14,054 nucleotides of DNA from Paracoccaceae bacterium (GTDB lineage Bacteria; Pseudomonadota; Alphaproteobacteria; Rhodobacterales; Rhodobacteraceae). Where the stretch lies: contig JAKITE010000070.1 of assembly GCA_021648225.1 (NCBI GenBank), forward strand, positions 1 through 14,054, given 5' to 3'. The notes below the pieces were generated by a model, which saw nothing but the letters and a program-made list of their open reading frames with translations, did no database searches and was not told the origin of the DNA. Shown piece by piece: positions 1 to 8,061 of this stretch (positions are counted from its first letter, which is position 1; each line of letters starts with the position of its first letter). A program made the translations under genes and the position numbers.

Positions 1-949
1 ACGGCACAATAAATTTTTGCCCCGATTGCAGGGTTAAAATATCAAAACCCTCTTCCATTGGCACAATCCAGCGGTTGATCAGGGTTTGCGGTGGTTCTTT
101 TTGGCGGCCCAGATCGTCAACAATAAAAACCCCGCCGGATGATTTCATTTGCAACGGTGCCTGATAGGTTTTGGAAACCGGATTGAAATTCAGATCCAGC
201 ATGTCCAATGTCAGTTCACCGCCAGTGATCACGGTCGGGCGGTGGCATTTGATATAGCGCAGGTCGTGGTTATTATTTGCCAAACGCAATTTTGAGGGGT
301 CCTGAATTTCAGCCTCGATACGTTCATGGATTAACGGATCAAACAGCGAAATGACATTGCCGGCATATTCAACAAATTCCGGCACATAAATATGGTCGGT
401 ATAGGCGTTGCGGATACCATCCGCGATCGAGGATTTACCATTTCCCGGCGGTCCGAACATCAAAACCGAGCGCGGCGAATTTACAGCAGGGCCAAGCTGG
501 GCAAACATCTGGTCATTGATAATCAGATGTGACATTGCTGCTGTTAGATCTGTGCGTGAAACCGTGGCATCGCGTACCGACTGTAGCTTGGTTTGTTTTT
601 TATATTCTTCCAGCGGCACGGGAACCGCCCCGAAATATTCGGATTGCGATAATGCATCCAGCGCAGTTTGCCGCCCCATCTGGGTCAGGCCATAACGTAG
701 GTTTTTTTTGTCTTCGTGGCGCGAGGTGCCAAGGGTTTCGACCTGTTTATAATCGCGGGCGATTTCCAGTAATTCCTGCGCGATGGGCACCGAAACCTTT
801 AGGGAATCAGCAATGGTCACCACGTCATCCAGATTGCGGCGCAACATGGTTTTTAGCAAAATTTCACGCAAAAGTGTGGTGTTAATACCCAGATCAATCA
901 GACGTGTCGGCGCTTTGGGTGCGCGGATGTCGGTAATTTGCTTATTCAT
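1..949 (-). CDS. AAA-type ATPase, Flp-locus associated (5' part, runs off left edge)
   Basis: The reading frame is open from an ATG at 949 to position 1 with no stop, giving about 316 residues of N-terminal sequence. It was found by translating the minus strand by hand. A Walker A motif GPPGNGKS lies at residues 166-173 and a Walker B motif VFIVDDLG at about 274-281, so this is a P-loop ATPase of the AAA type. The first 150 residues form a polar, probably helical domain with no signal peptide or membrane segment, so a cytoplasmic protein is expected. An AAGGA ribosome site stands about 9 nt before the ATG. It points the same way as the pilus operon but is separated from it by an opposite-strand gene. 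AAA ATPases of this kind are, from memory, recurrent companions of tad loci, sometimes described as chaperone-like. The exact role here is inferred and unproven. Confidence 0.85.
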   Translation of the reverse strand, partial: MNKQITDIRAPKAPTRLIDLGINTTLLREILLKTMLRRNLDDVVTIADSLKVSVPIAQELLEIARDYKQVETLGTSRHEDKKNLRYGLTQMGRQTALDALSQSEYFGAVPVPLEEYKKQTKLQSVRDATVSRTDLTAAMSHLIINDQMFAQLGPAVNSPRSVLMFGPPGNGKSSIADGIRNAYTDHIYVPEFVEYAGNVISLFDPLIHERIEAEIQDPSKLRLANNNHDLRYIKCHRPTVITGGELTLDMLDLNFNPVSKTYQAPLQMKSSGGVFIVDDLGRQKEPPQTLINRWIVPMEEGFDILTLQSGQKFIVP

Positions 950-1098
950 ATCGGGCATTCCTTTGCTGAGATGCGAGCAAATTGCAGTTTACTCTGCATC
1001 TGCCGTTGGTGGCAAGTAATGTGCAACATTCACGGCTTTTTATTCTGCTCAATTGTCTTATAAAGGTTTGATCAAGAAATTCCAGCGGGAGTAGTAAA

Positions 1099-2706
1099 AT
1101 TATAAACCGGCATTCCATCCAATTTGGCATCTTTCTGCTGGTCCTGACCGCAATCGAGGCCGCGCTGACGCTTTTACCATCAAGAATATTGATTCTGGGC
1201 CACGAAGGCGACCTTCTACATATGCTTGATGCAGGGCTTCGTATGGCGGATGGCGAAATTCCGCATCTGGATTTCATGACCCCGATCGGCATTCTGGGCT
1301 TTGCGCCGCTTACGTTGTTTCTAAAACTCGGCAGCGCAGCAGGCCAAGCTGCTGTGCTGGCAAACCTGCTGGTATGTGTGATTTTATTGCCTGCAACATG
1401 GTGGGTTGGCGTCAGCCGGTTAGGGCCGCGAATGGCTTATATATTCGGGGTCACGATTATCGTTCTTACCACAGCAATGGTATATGGTGCTGGCTCGGTC
1501 TCGCTCGGGTTTTCGATGTTTTACAACCGTTGGGCTTGGGCGGTTACATTTATTATTTTGGTAACTTTGTTATTCCAACCAAAAACCACCCGTGCCAGCC
1601 GTTGGGTTGATCCGCTGATTATCGGTTTGGGCATGGCGATGCTGGCATTAACCAAAATGTCGTTTTTTGTGCCGCTTGCCCCTGCGGTGATTGTGATTTT
1701 ACTGGCGCAAAAACAAAACAAACTGGCGGCTCAAAGCATTATAACCGGCGCATTGGCTGCTATTATTGTGGCGCTGTGGCTGGGCATTGACTTTATCTTT
1801 GCCTATGCGGATGATCTGCTGGCCGTTGCATCAGGCGGTGCTGGACGCGATTTTCCGGGGCTGGATATTGCAGGCGTTTTGGCTGACCCGACAATGTTAT
1901 CTGCAACCTTTGTTTTGTTGGCGTCAGCGATTTTTTTCCGCAAAACCGGCCGTATGCATCAAGGTCTGGTGATGCTTATCCTGACTCCGGTTTTTGTCTA
2001 TATCACCTTTCAAAATTGGGGCAACGACCCTAAATGGCTATTTTTTGTGGTGCTGTATCTTGTTGCAAATCTTCCCGATATAAACCGGGGGCCTTTCATG
2101 GGCATGCCCGCCCGACAGGTTGGCATTGTCTTAGCCACAATTGCGGCAACAGCAGCGGTGCCTTCATTTGCATCGCTGCTTAGCTCCACGCCGCGCTCGG
2201 CTTTTGCCAGTTTTGAAAAGGCGGCCAAAATCCCGCTGGCGGATAATCTGGCAGATATGTGGATGCCGCAAAACCGCATTCTGGTCAGCAATCAAACCAT
2301 CGAATTTATTGACGAAACCGAACCCGAGGACACGCCCCGCCTTATGATCAACGGGGTTGAATTACCGCAATGTCAGGTCGAGGGCGGCTATATTGCTTAT
2401 GTAAATGCCATGGCCAAAGCGCTGGACACTCAAGGAGGCTTTGCCAACAAACAAGTGTTGATTGCCGATGTTCTGAATATTGTCTGGATGATGGGCGACA
2501 CTTTGCGGGTCGAAGGCGGGTCGGTCTGGTATTATAACGATACATCCGGTTTTGATGCGGCTGAATACTTTCTGGTGCCGCGCTGCGCTTTGCGGCCAAA
2601 TTCCCGCGAAAGCATGGTTGAACAAATGCTGGAAACCGGCTGGGTGTTAGAACCGGCATATGCTTCAGAACTGTTGGATCTATATAAAATCGTCAGAACG
2701 CCATAA
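1099..2706 (+). CDS. Polytopic membrane protein, GT-C glycosyltransferase-like
   Basis: From the TTG at 1189 the frame encodes 505 residues, but it stays open upstream to a TGA at 1069-1071. The extra stretch encodes a hydrophobic first membrane helix (GIFLLVLTAIEAALTLL), so a start upstream of 1189 is likely. No ATG, GTG or TTG exists there. An ATT at 1099, seven bases after GGGAG (1087-1091), is the best candidate and would give about 535 residues. The first loop reads HEGDLLHMLDAG followed by PHLDFMTPIG. This resembles the acidic first extracytoplasmic loop and the 'P-x-x-D-F' stretch of GT-C-fold glycosyltransferases that use lipid-linked sugars. About ten membrane segments follow, then a soluble C-terminal domain of about 150 residues. 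Substrate is unknown; a role in decorating pilus or envelope is speculation. The 3' end overlaps the convergent tadV gene by 14 bp. Confidence 0.75.
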   Translation: MINRHSIQFGIFLLVLTAIEAALTLLPSRILILGHEGDLLHMLDAGLRMADGEIPHLDFMTPIGILGFAPLTLFLKLGSAAGQAAVLANLLVCVILLPATWWVGVSRLGPRMAYIFGVTIIVLTTAMVYGAGSVSLGFSMFYNRWAWAVTFIILVTLLFQPKTTRASRWVDPLIIGLGMAMLALTKMSFFVPLAPAVIVILLAQKQNKLAAQSIITGALAAIIVALWLGIDFIFAYADDLLAVASGGAGRDFPGLDIAGVLADPTMLSATFVLLASAIFFRKTGRMHQGLVMLILTPVFVYITFQNWGNDPKWLFFVVLYLVANLPDINRGPFMGMPARQVGIVLATIAATAAVPSFASLLSSTPRSAFASFEKAAKIPLADNLADMWMPQNRILVSNQTIEFIDETEPEDTPRLMINGVELPQCQVEGGYIAYVNAMAKALDTQGGFANKQVLIADVLNIVWMMGDTLRVEGGSVWYYNDTSGFDAAEYFLVPRCALRPNSRESMVEQMLETGWVLEPAYASELLDLYKIVRTP

Positions 2707-3169
2707 AAACGTTAAAGGCGCCATAATACAAAAGCGCCCCCGCCAGCGAAAAGCCAAACGGGAATTTCCGCCCCGAGTTCCAGGATTTCCAGCCCTCAGG
2801 CGCCAGCTTTAGCTTGCCGACCAACTTGTGGCTGGCCACCCCTGCCAGCGACATGATCGAAATCAGGAACATAAATGAAAGCAGGTCAGCCGGTGCAACA
2901 AAAGGCAACATCGCAGCAATAAATTTAATATCGCCACCGCCGATTGTGCCAGTTAAATAAATCAGAAACCCGATGGCAAAAGCAGCCACACCGACAAATA
3001 ACCGCCAGAGGTAATCCTCAAAAGGCAGCACTAATATGCCGACAATCACAAAAGACACCGCCAACAAGATGGACAGGATATTGGGGATTTTCAGAAATTT
3101 CAGGTCGCTCCACGCCGCCCAAAGACAAAACGGAGCCGTGACCACAAAGAATACAATTGCCGCTGTCAT
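2693..3169 (-). CDS. tadV: Prepilin peptidase, A24 family (TadV/CpaA)
   Basis: A 158-residue, highly hydrophobic inner-membrane protein, the usual size for TadV/CpaA, which lacks the N-terminal methylase domain of PilD. The two catalytic aspartates of A24 peptidases are visible: Asp22 in SDLKFLKIPN and Asp80 in GTIGGGDIKF, followed by the C-terminal PFGF stretch at 137-140. By family knowledge it cuts the leader from Flp prepilins (and TadE/F pseudopilins, if present). Here it probably processes the two Flp proteins encoded at the other end of the locus. It is the last gene of the tadZ operon, starting 2 nt after the stop of the TPR lipoprotein gene. Only a weak AGG precedes the ATG, so translation may be coupled to the gene before. 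Its 3' end overlaps the plus-strand membrane-protein gene. Confidence 0.93.
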   Translation of the reverse strand: MTAAIVFFVVTAPFCLWAAWSDLKFLKIPNILSILLAVSFVIVGILVLPFEDYLWRLFVGVAAFAIGFLIYLTGTIGGGDIKFIAAMLPFVAPADLLSFMFLISIMSLAGVASHKLVGKLKLAPEGWKSWNSGRKFPFGFSLAGALLYYGAFNVFMAF

Positions 3170-3171
3170 GC

Positions 3172-4032
3172 CTAGTTACATGACGAACTATTAAGCGCTC
3201 CGAGCGCTGCCACCGCTGCCTCAAAATGTTGAGGATGGGTGTCGATGGCTTCTTGCATCAAACCGGCTGCAACATCACAGTCGCGGCGCTGGATGGCGAT
3301 CCGGGCGATTTCAAACAGCAATACCGCGCGTTCCGGTTCGTTCATCGGAATAACCGGCAAACGGTAATTGCCATCAAGCGCGCGCACAATCACCAGATTG
3401 GTTTTGGCAGTGGTCAGGTTTGGATCATTGCGCAATGCCTCGCGGAACAGTTCAGCCGCGCCTTGATTGTCGCCACGAATGCGCTTTGAAAAGCCCCAGT
3501 TATTCAAAACATTTGCAGGGCGGGTGGTCAGGCCACGGGCAATGTCATAAAAACTGTCGGCCTTTTCCCATTGCTGGTTATGATCGGCAACGATGGCCTC
3601 TAGCCGATAGCGGTCATAGGTTTCATAGGTGGGCGGAATAAGGTTCAGCTGCGCTTGTGCTTCGTCCCAGCCGCCGCCACGGATATAGGCATCCGCCATA
3701 TCCAGCCGGTCTTCGTTATTGGCATTGCCTGCGGCCTCGATTTGTTCATAGACCAGAACCGCCTCGGCATGGCGGCGTGCATTCATCAAAGATTTAGCCA
3801 AACCGCGCTTGAAATCCAGCCGGTCAGGTTCATTATTAAGCGCTGTTTCAAAATAAATCACCGCCTCGTTCGGGTCGGCAAAATTCAACATGATGTCGTT
3901 CATGTCGCTGGCATCAATGACATTCATCGTGCCGTTTAATTGCCGGTCTTCGTCGGTTATTTCACCACATGCGGTAAGTGCCAGTGACAGTGCCACTATG
4001 GCTAGCCCTGATTTTGTAAATCTTTTGCCCAT
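3172..4032 (-). CDS. tadD: TPR lipoprotein of the Tad system (TadD-like)
   Basis: 286 residues with a type II signal peptide ending in the lipobox LTAC, the modified residue being Cys22, so it is predicted to be lipid-anchored in the envelope. From about residue 50 onward there are TPR-like helical pairs, for example FADPNEAVIYFETALNNEPD (51-70) and the canonical-looking NNWGFSKRIRGDNQGAAELF (177-196). TadD in other systems is a TPR lipoprotein that helps secretin assembly or stability. This assignment rests on fold and position, not on a specific motif. A second, shorter TPR lipoprotein is encoded directly upstream, 17 nt away. The ATG at 4030-4032 follows an AGGGTG ribosome site with a short spacer. 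Two cysteines near the C terminus (Cys252, Cys285) could form a disulfide in the periplasm. Confidence 0.85.
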   Translation of the reverse strand: MGKRFTKSGLAIVALSLALTACGEITDEDRQLNGTMNVIDASDMNDIMLNFADPNEAVIYFETALNNEPDRLDFKRGLAKSLMNARRHAEAVLVYEQIEAAGNANNEDRLDMADAYIRGGGWDEAQAQLNLIPPTYETYDRYRLEAIVADHNQQWEKADSFYDIARGLTTRPANVLNNWGFSKRIRGDNQGAAELFREALRNDPNLTTAKTNLVIVRALDGNYRLPVIPMNEPERAVLLFEIARIAIQRRDCDVAAGLMQEAIDTHPQHFEAAVAALGALNSSSCN

Positions 4033-4049
4033 AATACACCCTGTTGTTT

Positions 4050-4607
4050 TTAGTTCTGCCCAAGTAACAAGTAACGCCCATTGCCCCGCCGGACCAGTAA
4101 GAAATCCGCTTGTTCGGGGAATTCCGCCGAATTTAGACGACTCAATTCAATCGCGAGGATCAAATTGGCCCGAATTTGATCAGAATTGCCATTATCCAGC
4201 GCAAAAGCCCGTTGAAAACTGGCGCGGGCCGCAATCGGTTTGCCCCGGTTCATTTGTACAACCCCCAGATTATTCCATGCGGGCACAAAATCCGGGTCAC
4301 GATCAACGGCGGTTTGCAGGAATTTTTCAGCCTGACCCAACCGGCCCAGCCGCAAATTTGCCGAGCCAATGGCGCTAAGCACATCCGATGTCAGGCCTTG
4401 GGTTTGAATGGCGCGGGTATAGGCCGCAAGGGCCAGTTCAAATTCGCCACCCGCCATTAACCGATGCCCAACAACCAACCCGTCAACCGCCTCCTGAATT
4501 TGCACAGTGCCAGCGGGGGCACGCAGGCCAACACGGTCAGCATCCAGCCGGGTGGTCTGGGTTTCACATCCTGCCAGCGCCAAAAACAAAACCGCGATGC
4601 GGAGCAT
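4050..4607 (-). CDS. Second TPR lipoprotein of the Tad system
   Basis: 185 residues from the ATG at 4607. The signal peptide MLRIAVLFLALAGC is a clear lipoprotein signal with lipobox LAGC, Cys14. Three TPR-type repeats follow at roughly residues 40-70, 74-107 and 108-141; VPAWNNLGVVQMNRGKPIAA is the most typical. A GTG codon at 4616, directly after the tadC stop (TAG, 4617-4619), would add three residues. I prefer the ATG because AGGTGA lies at the right distance before it and nothing like a ribosome site precedes the GTG. The protein probably acts with the larger TPR lipoprotein encoded next to it, perhaps as one of a TadD pair at the outer membrane. That pairing is inferred from adjacency and shared architecture. 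Confidence 0.83.
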   Translation of the reverse strand: MLRIAVLFLALAGCETQTTRLDADRVGLRAPAGTVQIQEAVDGLVVGHRLMAGGEFELALAAYTRAIQTQGLTSDVLSAIGSANLRLGRLGQAEKFLQTAVDRDPDFVPAWNNLGVVQMNRGKPIAARASFQRAFALDNGNSDQIRANLILAIELSRLNSAEFPEQADFLLVRRGNGRYLLLGQN

Positions 4608-4616
4608 GCTTTTCAC

Positions 4617-5600
4617 CTATTTGCCAACGCCAAAAGCAATGATAATATCGTAAACCGATGGGCCAACCATCACAATCAACAATGGCGGCACCGTAAACAT
4701 CATGGTGCCCAAGGTCATTTTGGTGGGCAGTTTATTGGCTTTTTCTTCGGCACGCATCACCCGTTTATCGCGCATTTCCTCGGCATAAACCCGCAAGGCG
4801 TCGCTGATCGAGGTGCCGAATTTGGCCGATTGCACCAGCACCGTTACAAAGGAACTGATGTCATTAACGCCGCAACGCACCGACATATCCTTAAGCACCG
4901 TTACCCGGTCTTTACCGGCCCGCATTTCATTGGCAACAATTTCGAATTCTTCGGAAAGCGGAATGTTGGAGCGCTTAATCTCGCCCGAGACCCGCAAAAT
5001 CGACTGATCCAGTGATTGGCCTGCCTCAACACAAACCAGCATCAAATCCAGCGCATCGGGAAAGCCGTTTTCGATTTCTTCTTGGCGGGTCTGGCGGCGC
5101 CGTTCCACCCAATAGCTGGGCAGATAATACCCCACCGCACCGGGCAGTAATACATAAAGCGCGATTGATGTAGCGGTCGGCTGCCCGCCGCTGAGAAACA
5201 TAAAAACCACCCCGATGAAAATAAACCCAACCCCGAGAACCATTTTCAAAAAGTTGAAATTCCCCACGGCGGATCGCGAACGGTATCCGGCCTGGGTTAG
5301 TTTTAGCGCTGCTTCGGAAAACTCTTTTTCGTCTTTTGGGGTCAGGTATGCGTCAAATTTGGCAAGGTTAATTCCGCCGCTGTCATAACGTAAATTAATC
5401 CGTTCCGCGACGTCATTGCCATCAGAAGCGCGGGTGAATCCACCACTGCCTTTGCCGCCTAGTTTTTCAAATGGATTCGCGCTTTTTTTCAAAAGCAAAG
5501 GCAGGGATACCAGAATAAGGATTAACCCAAACACACCGGCAATGACCAAAGGCCCCATCGGGCCTAAAGCAGCGGTGATAAATTCAAGCAATGCAGACAT
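4617..5600 (-). CDS. tadC: Tad pilus platform protein TadC (T2SSF family)
   Basis: 327 residues from the ATG at 5600. Upstream in-frame starts reach 5639, but those would overlap the end of tadB, and a GAGG ribosome site sits 8 nt before 5600. Membrane segments lie at about residues 15-37, 118-138, 145-163 and 298-322. The cytoplasmic T2SSF/GspF-type domain starts near residue 183, with the typical FPDALDLMLVCVEAGQSLDQ (180-199) and later VQSAKFGTSISDALRVYAEE. TadB and TadC together form the inner-membrane platform on which the ATPase TadA drives pilin addition. The gene follows tadB by 22 nt, and its stop codon is 9 nt from the next ATG, so co-translation along this operon is likely. Confidence 0.95.
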   Translation of the reverse strand: MSALLEFITAALGPMGPLVIAGVFGLILILVSLPLLLKKSANPFEKLGGKGSGGFTRASDGNDVAERINLRYDSGGINLAKFDAYLTPKDEKEFSEAALKLTQAGYRSRSAVGNFNFLKMVLGVGFIFIGVVFMFLSGGQPTATSIALYVLLPGAVGYYLPSYWVERRRQTRQEEIENGFPDALDLMLVCVEAGQSLDQSILRVSGEIKRSNIPLSEEFEIVANEMRAGKDRVTVLKDMSVRCGVNDISSFVTVLVQSAKFGTSISDALRVYAEEMRDKRVMRAEEKANKLPTKMTLGTMMFTVPPLLIVMVGPSVYDIIIAFGVGK

Positions 5601-5622
5601 TTTGTTGGCCTCGAATGGGTGG

Positions 5623-6585
5623 CTAGACTTTGATATCAACCATCATACGCATAAAAATAACATTAACAATTAACAGCACAAAAACCGTAACTGCCAGTGG
5701 AATGAAAACCGGCGATTTTTCTATGTTATCATAATAATTCGGTTGTAAAACATTGATCGCGATAATCGCGGCAACCGGAAAAAACGACAGGAACCAGCCA
5801 GACCATTTTGCCTCGGCAGTAATGGCGGCAACCCGGCGAAACAGCCGGAAACGCGCGCGAATAACCTTTGCCAGACCTTCCAGAATTTCGGCCAGATTAC
5901 CGCCGGACTGGGTTTGAATGGCCACAGCCACCGACAAAAACCGTAAATCCTGCACATCAACCCGTTCGGTCATTTTGTTAAGAGAATCGACAATTTCGGC
6001 ACCAAAATTATTTTCGTCTACCAGAATACCAAATTCGGTCCCGAGCGGATCCGGCATTTCCTGTGCCACAATATTAACCGCACTGGCAAACGGATGCCCG
6101 ACCCGCAAAGACCGCACCATCAGTTCAACCGCGTCGGGCAATTGTTCCTGAAACAGGTCCATCCGTTTTTTAGCCTTTGAATTCAACCACATATAGACCG
6201 AACCAATGCCCATGCCCAAGGAAACAATAATCCGCATAACAATGCCGGATTGGGTCGAAAGTGTCAGGGTAATGAAAACTGCAACAATCAAAAACGCCAT
6301 CATGCCAATCAAAGCCATTGGCGAAAACGCGATATTGGCGATGGCAGCTTTTTTGGCCATCAGCCCCAAAATCGGAATGCCACGGGATTCTTTGTGCTGT
6401 TCGCGTTCCTTGCGCAATGTTTCCATCACACTTTCGCGGGTGCCGCCTTTTTCCAGCAATTGCAACCGCCGGTTTACCCGCGATTCAAGCCGCACCGATT
6501 TGCCAAATACCGCCAGATAAATGCCTTCGATCAGAAAGAAAACCGCGATGAAAATTGCGGCATAGATTAGTGGCTCAATTCCCAT
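5623..6585 (-). CDS. tadB: Tad pilus platform protein TadB (T2SSF family)
   Basis: 320 residues with an N-terminal membrane anchor (about 5-27), a pair of helices at about 88-135 and two C-terminal helices (262-282, 292-315). Between them lies a T2SSF domain beginning with QEQLPDAVELMVRSLRVGHP (146-165) and containing IQTQSGGNLAEILEGLAKVI (223-242), both characteristic of TadB. It is the partner of TadC in the inner-membrane assembly platform. The ATG at 6585 abuts the stop codon of the ATPase gene (TAA then ATG with no gap). A GGAGAG ribosome site inside the end of that gene lies 7 nt before it, which points to tight translational coupling between ATPase and platform. Confidence 0.95.
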   Translation of the reverse strand: MGIEPLIYAAIFIAVFFLIEGIYLAVFGKSVRLESRVNRRLQLLEKGGTRESVMETLRKEREQHKESRGIPILGLMAKKAAIANIAFSPMALIGMMAFLIVAVFITLTLSTQSGIVMRIIVSLGMGIGSVYMWLNSKAKKRMDLFQEQLPDAVELMVRSLRVGHPFASAVNIVAQEMPDPLGTEFGILVDENNFGAEIVDSLNKMTERVDVQDLRFLSVAVAIQTQSGGNLAEILEGLAKVIRARFRLFRRVAAITAEAKWSGWFLSFFPVAAIIAINVLQPNYYDNIEKSPVFIPLAVTVFVLLIVNVIFMRMMVDIKV

Positions 6586-8037
6586 TTAGGTCTCTCCGTC
6601 CGGGTCGGTATATACGGTTGCATCCGCATAAAGGCTGCTGGGCAGGTTATAGCCCCACTGGCGAAACCGTTCGGTATAAAAAGACCGCAAACCGCTTGGC
6701 ATAAACCGGCCTTTGATTTTGCCATCTTCGCCAATGCCCATTTGTTCAAATTTGAAAATCTCCTGCATGGAGATAATTTCGCCTTCCATGCCGGTGATTT
6801 CGGTGATCGAGACCATACGCCGCGAACCATCCGTTAGCCGGCTGACCTGCACAATCAGGTTAACCGCTGATGAAATTTGGCCGCGCATCGCCTTTAGCGG
6901 CATATCAATGCCCGACATCGAAATCATGTTTTCCATCCGCGAAACCGAATCGCGGGCTGTATTGGCGTGAATGGTGGTCATCGACCCGTCATGGCCGGTA
7001 TTCATGGCCTGCAACATGTCGATCACTTCGTCGCCACGGGTTTCGCCAACGATGATCCGGTCAGGGCGCATCCGCAAGGCATTGCGCAGCAGATCCCGTT
7101 GCGAGACCTCGCCTTTGCCCTCCACATTGGGGGGGCGGCTTTCCATGCGGCCTACGTGAATTTGCTGAAGCTGAAGCTCGGCCGTGTCTTCAATGGTAAC
7201 AATCCGTTCATCAGCGCCAATAAACCCTGACAAAGCATTCAGAGTTGTGGTTTTGCCCGAACCGGTGCCGCCTGAAACCACAATATTAAGCCGCGTTGAT
7301 ACCGCTGCTTGCAAATAGGTTGCCATGGCTTCGTTAAACGCGCCAAAATTGATTAATTCGTCGATCGACAGCTTTTCTTTTGAGAATTTACGAATGGAAA
7401 CCAGCGCCCCGTCTACCGCACAGGGCGGAACCATGGCGTTAAAACGCGAACCATCCATTAATCGCGCATCCACATAGGGGTGACTTTCGTCAACCCGACG
7501 TCCCACAGCCGACACAATTTTATCAATAATCCGCAGCAGGTGGCGTTCATCTTTGAACCGGATATCAGTTAGTTCCAGCTTACCGGCCCGTTCCACAAAT
7601 ATCTGAAATGGCCCGTTGATTAAAATATCGTTGACCGTCGGGTCGCGCAGCAAGGGTTCGATCGGGCCGAGGCCGGTGACCTCGTCCATCAAATCTGCCA
7701 TCAGCTGTTTTTGTTCGACGCCGTTCAGCACCACACCCATTTCATGAATGCCTTCGCGGGCAATGGCGCTGATTTCACGGCGTAAATCCGCGTCGCTGGC
7801 GGATTCAATTGCGGCAAGGTTCAGGGTTTCCAACAGGCGCTTGTGCAGATCCATGCGCACATTCATCAACCGGTCAGCGCGCTTTTTGTCTTTGATAGTG
7901 TTTTCAGCCTCTTCCGCCGAAACTGTGCGCTCCGCATTTGGCCGGGCTTTTTGCACCACATCGGGGGTCAGCGACAGCGGCGCCACCTCTGCGGGTGGAA
8001 CGTGAATTTCGTCTTTGGCTTTGAACCGTCCAAACAT
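6586..8037 (-). CDS. cpaF: Tad pilus assembly ATPase TadA/CpaF
   Basis: 483 residues, the usual length for CpaF-type secretion ATPases. All core motifs of the VirB11/GspE superfamily are visible: Walker A GGTGSGKT at 256-263, the acidic stretch TIEDTAELQL at 281-290, the Walker B region RPDRIIVGETRGDE at 324-337 and the histidine box GSMTTIHANT at 351-360. The N-terminal 60 residues are polar and variable, then an N-terminal domain (about 110-230) with the typical LGPIEPLLRDPTVNDILING. It works as a cytoplasmic hexamer that hydrolyses ATP to add and perhaps remove pilin subunits through TadB/TadC. The start ATG has an AAGGA ribosome site about 9 nt upstream. The gene follows tadZ by 24 nt. 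Confidence 0.97.
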   Translation of the reverse strand: MFGRFKAKDEIHVPPAEVAPLSLTPDVVQKARPNAERTVSAEEAENTIKDKKRADRLMNVRMDLHKRLLETLNLAAIESASDADLRREISAIAREGIHEMGVVLNGVEQKQLMADLMDEVTGLGPIEPLLRDPTVNDILINGPFQIFVERAGKLELTDIRFKDERHLLRIIDKIVSAVGRRVDESHPYVDARLMDGSRFNAMVPPCAVDGALVSIRKFSKEKLSIDELINFGAFNEAMATYLQAAVSTRLNIVVSGGTGSGKTTTLNALSGFIGADERIVTIEDTAELQLQQIHVGRMESRPPNVEGKGEVSQRDLLRNALRMRPDRIIVGETRGDEVIDMLQAMNTGHDGSMTTIHANTARDSVSRMENMISMSGIDMPLKAMRGQISSAVNLIVQVSRLTDGSRRMVSITEITGMEGEIISMQEIFKFEQMGIGEDGKIKGRFMPSGLRSFYTERFRQWGYNLPSSLYADATVYTDPDGET

Positions 8038-8061
8038 GTGTTACGTTCCTTTTGTTGGCCG

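Noticed and set aside
942..1292. Minus-strand open frame of 116 codons between the AAA and GT-C-like genes
   Set aside because: It overlaps the start of the AAA gene in another frame and opposes the conserved GT-C first loop.
3890..4378. Plus-strand open frame of 162 codons across the two TPR genes
   Set aside because: It is a shadow of two well-supported lipoprotein genes; its translation is low in pattern, rich in Pro, Ser and His, and crosses a gene junction.
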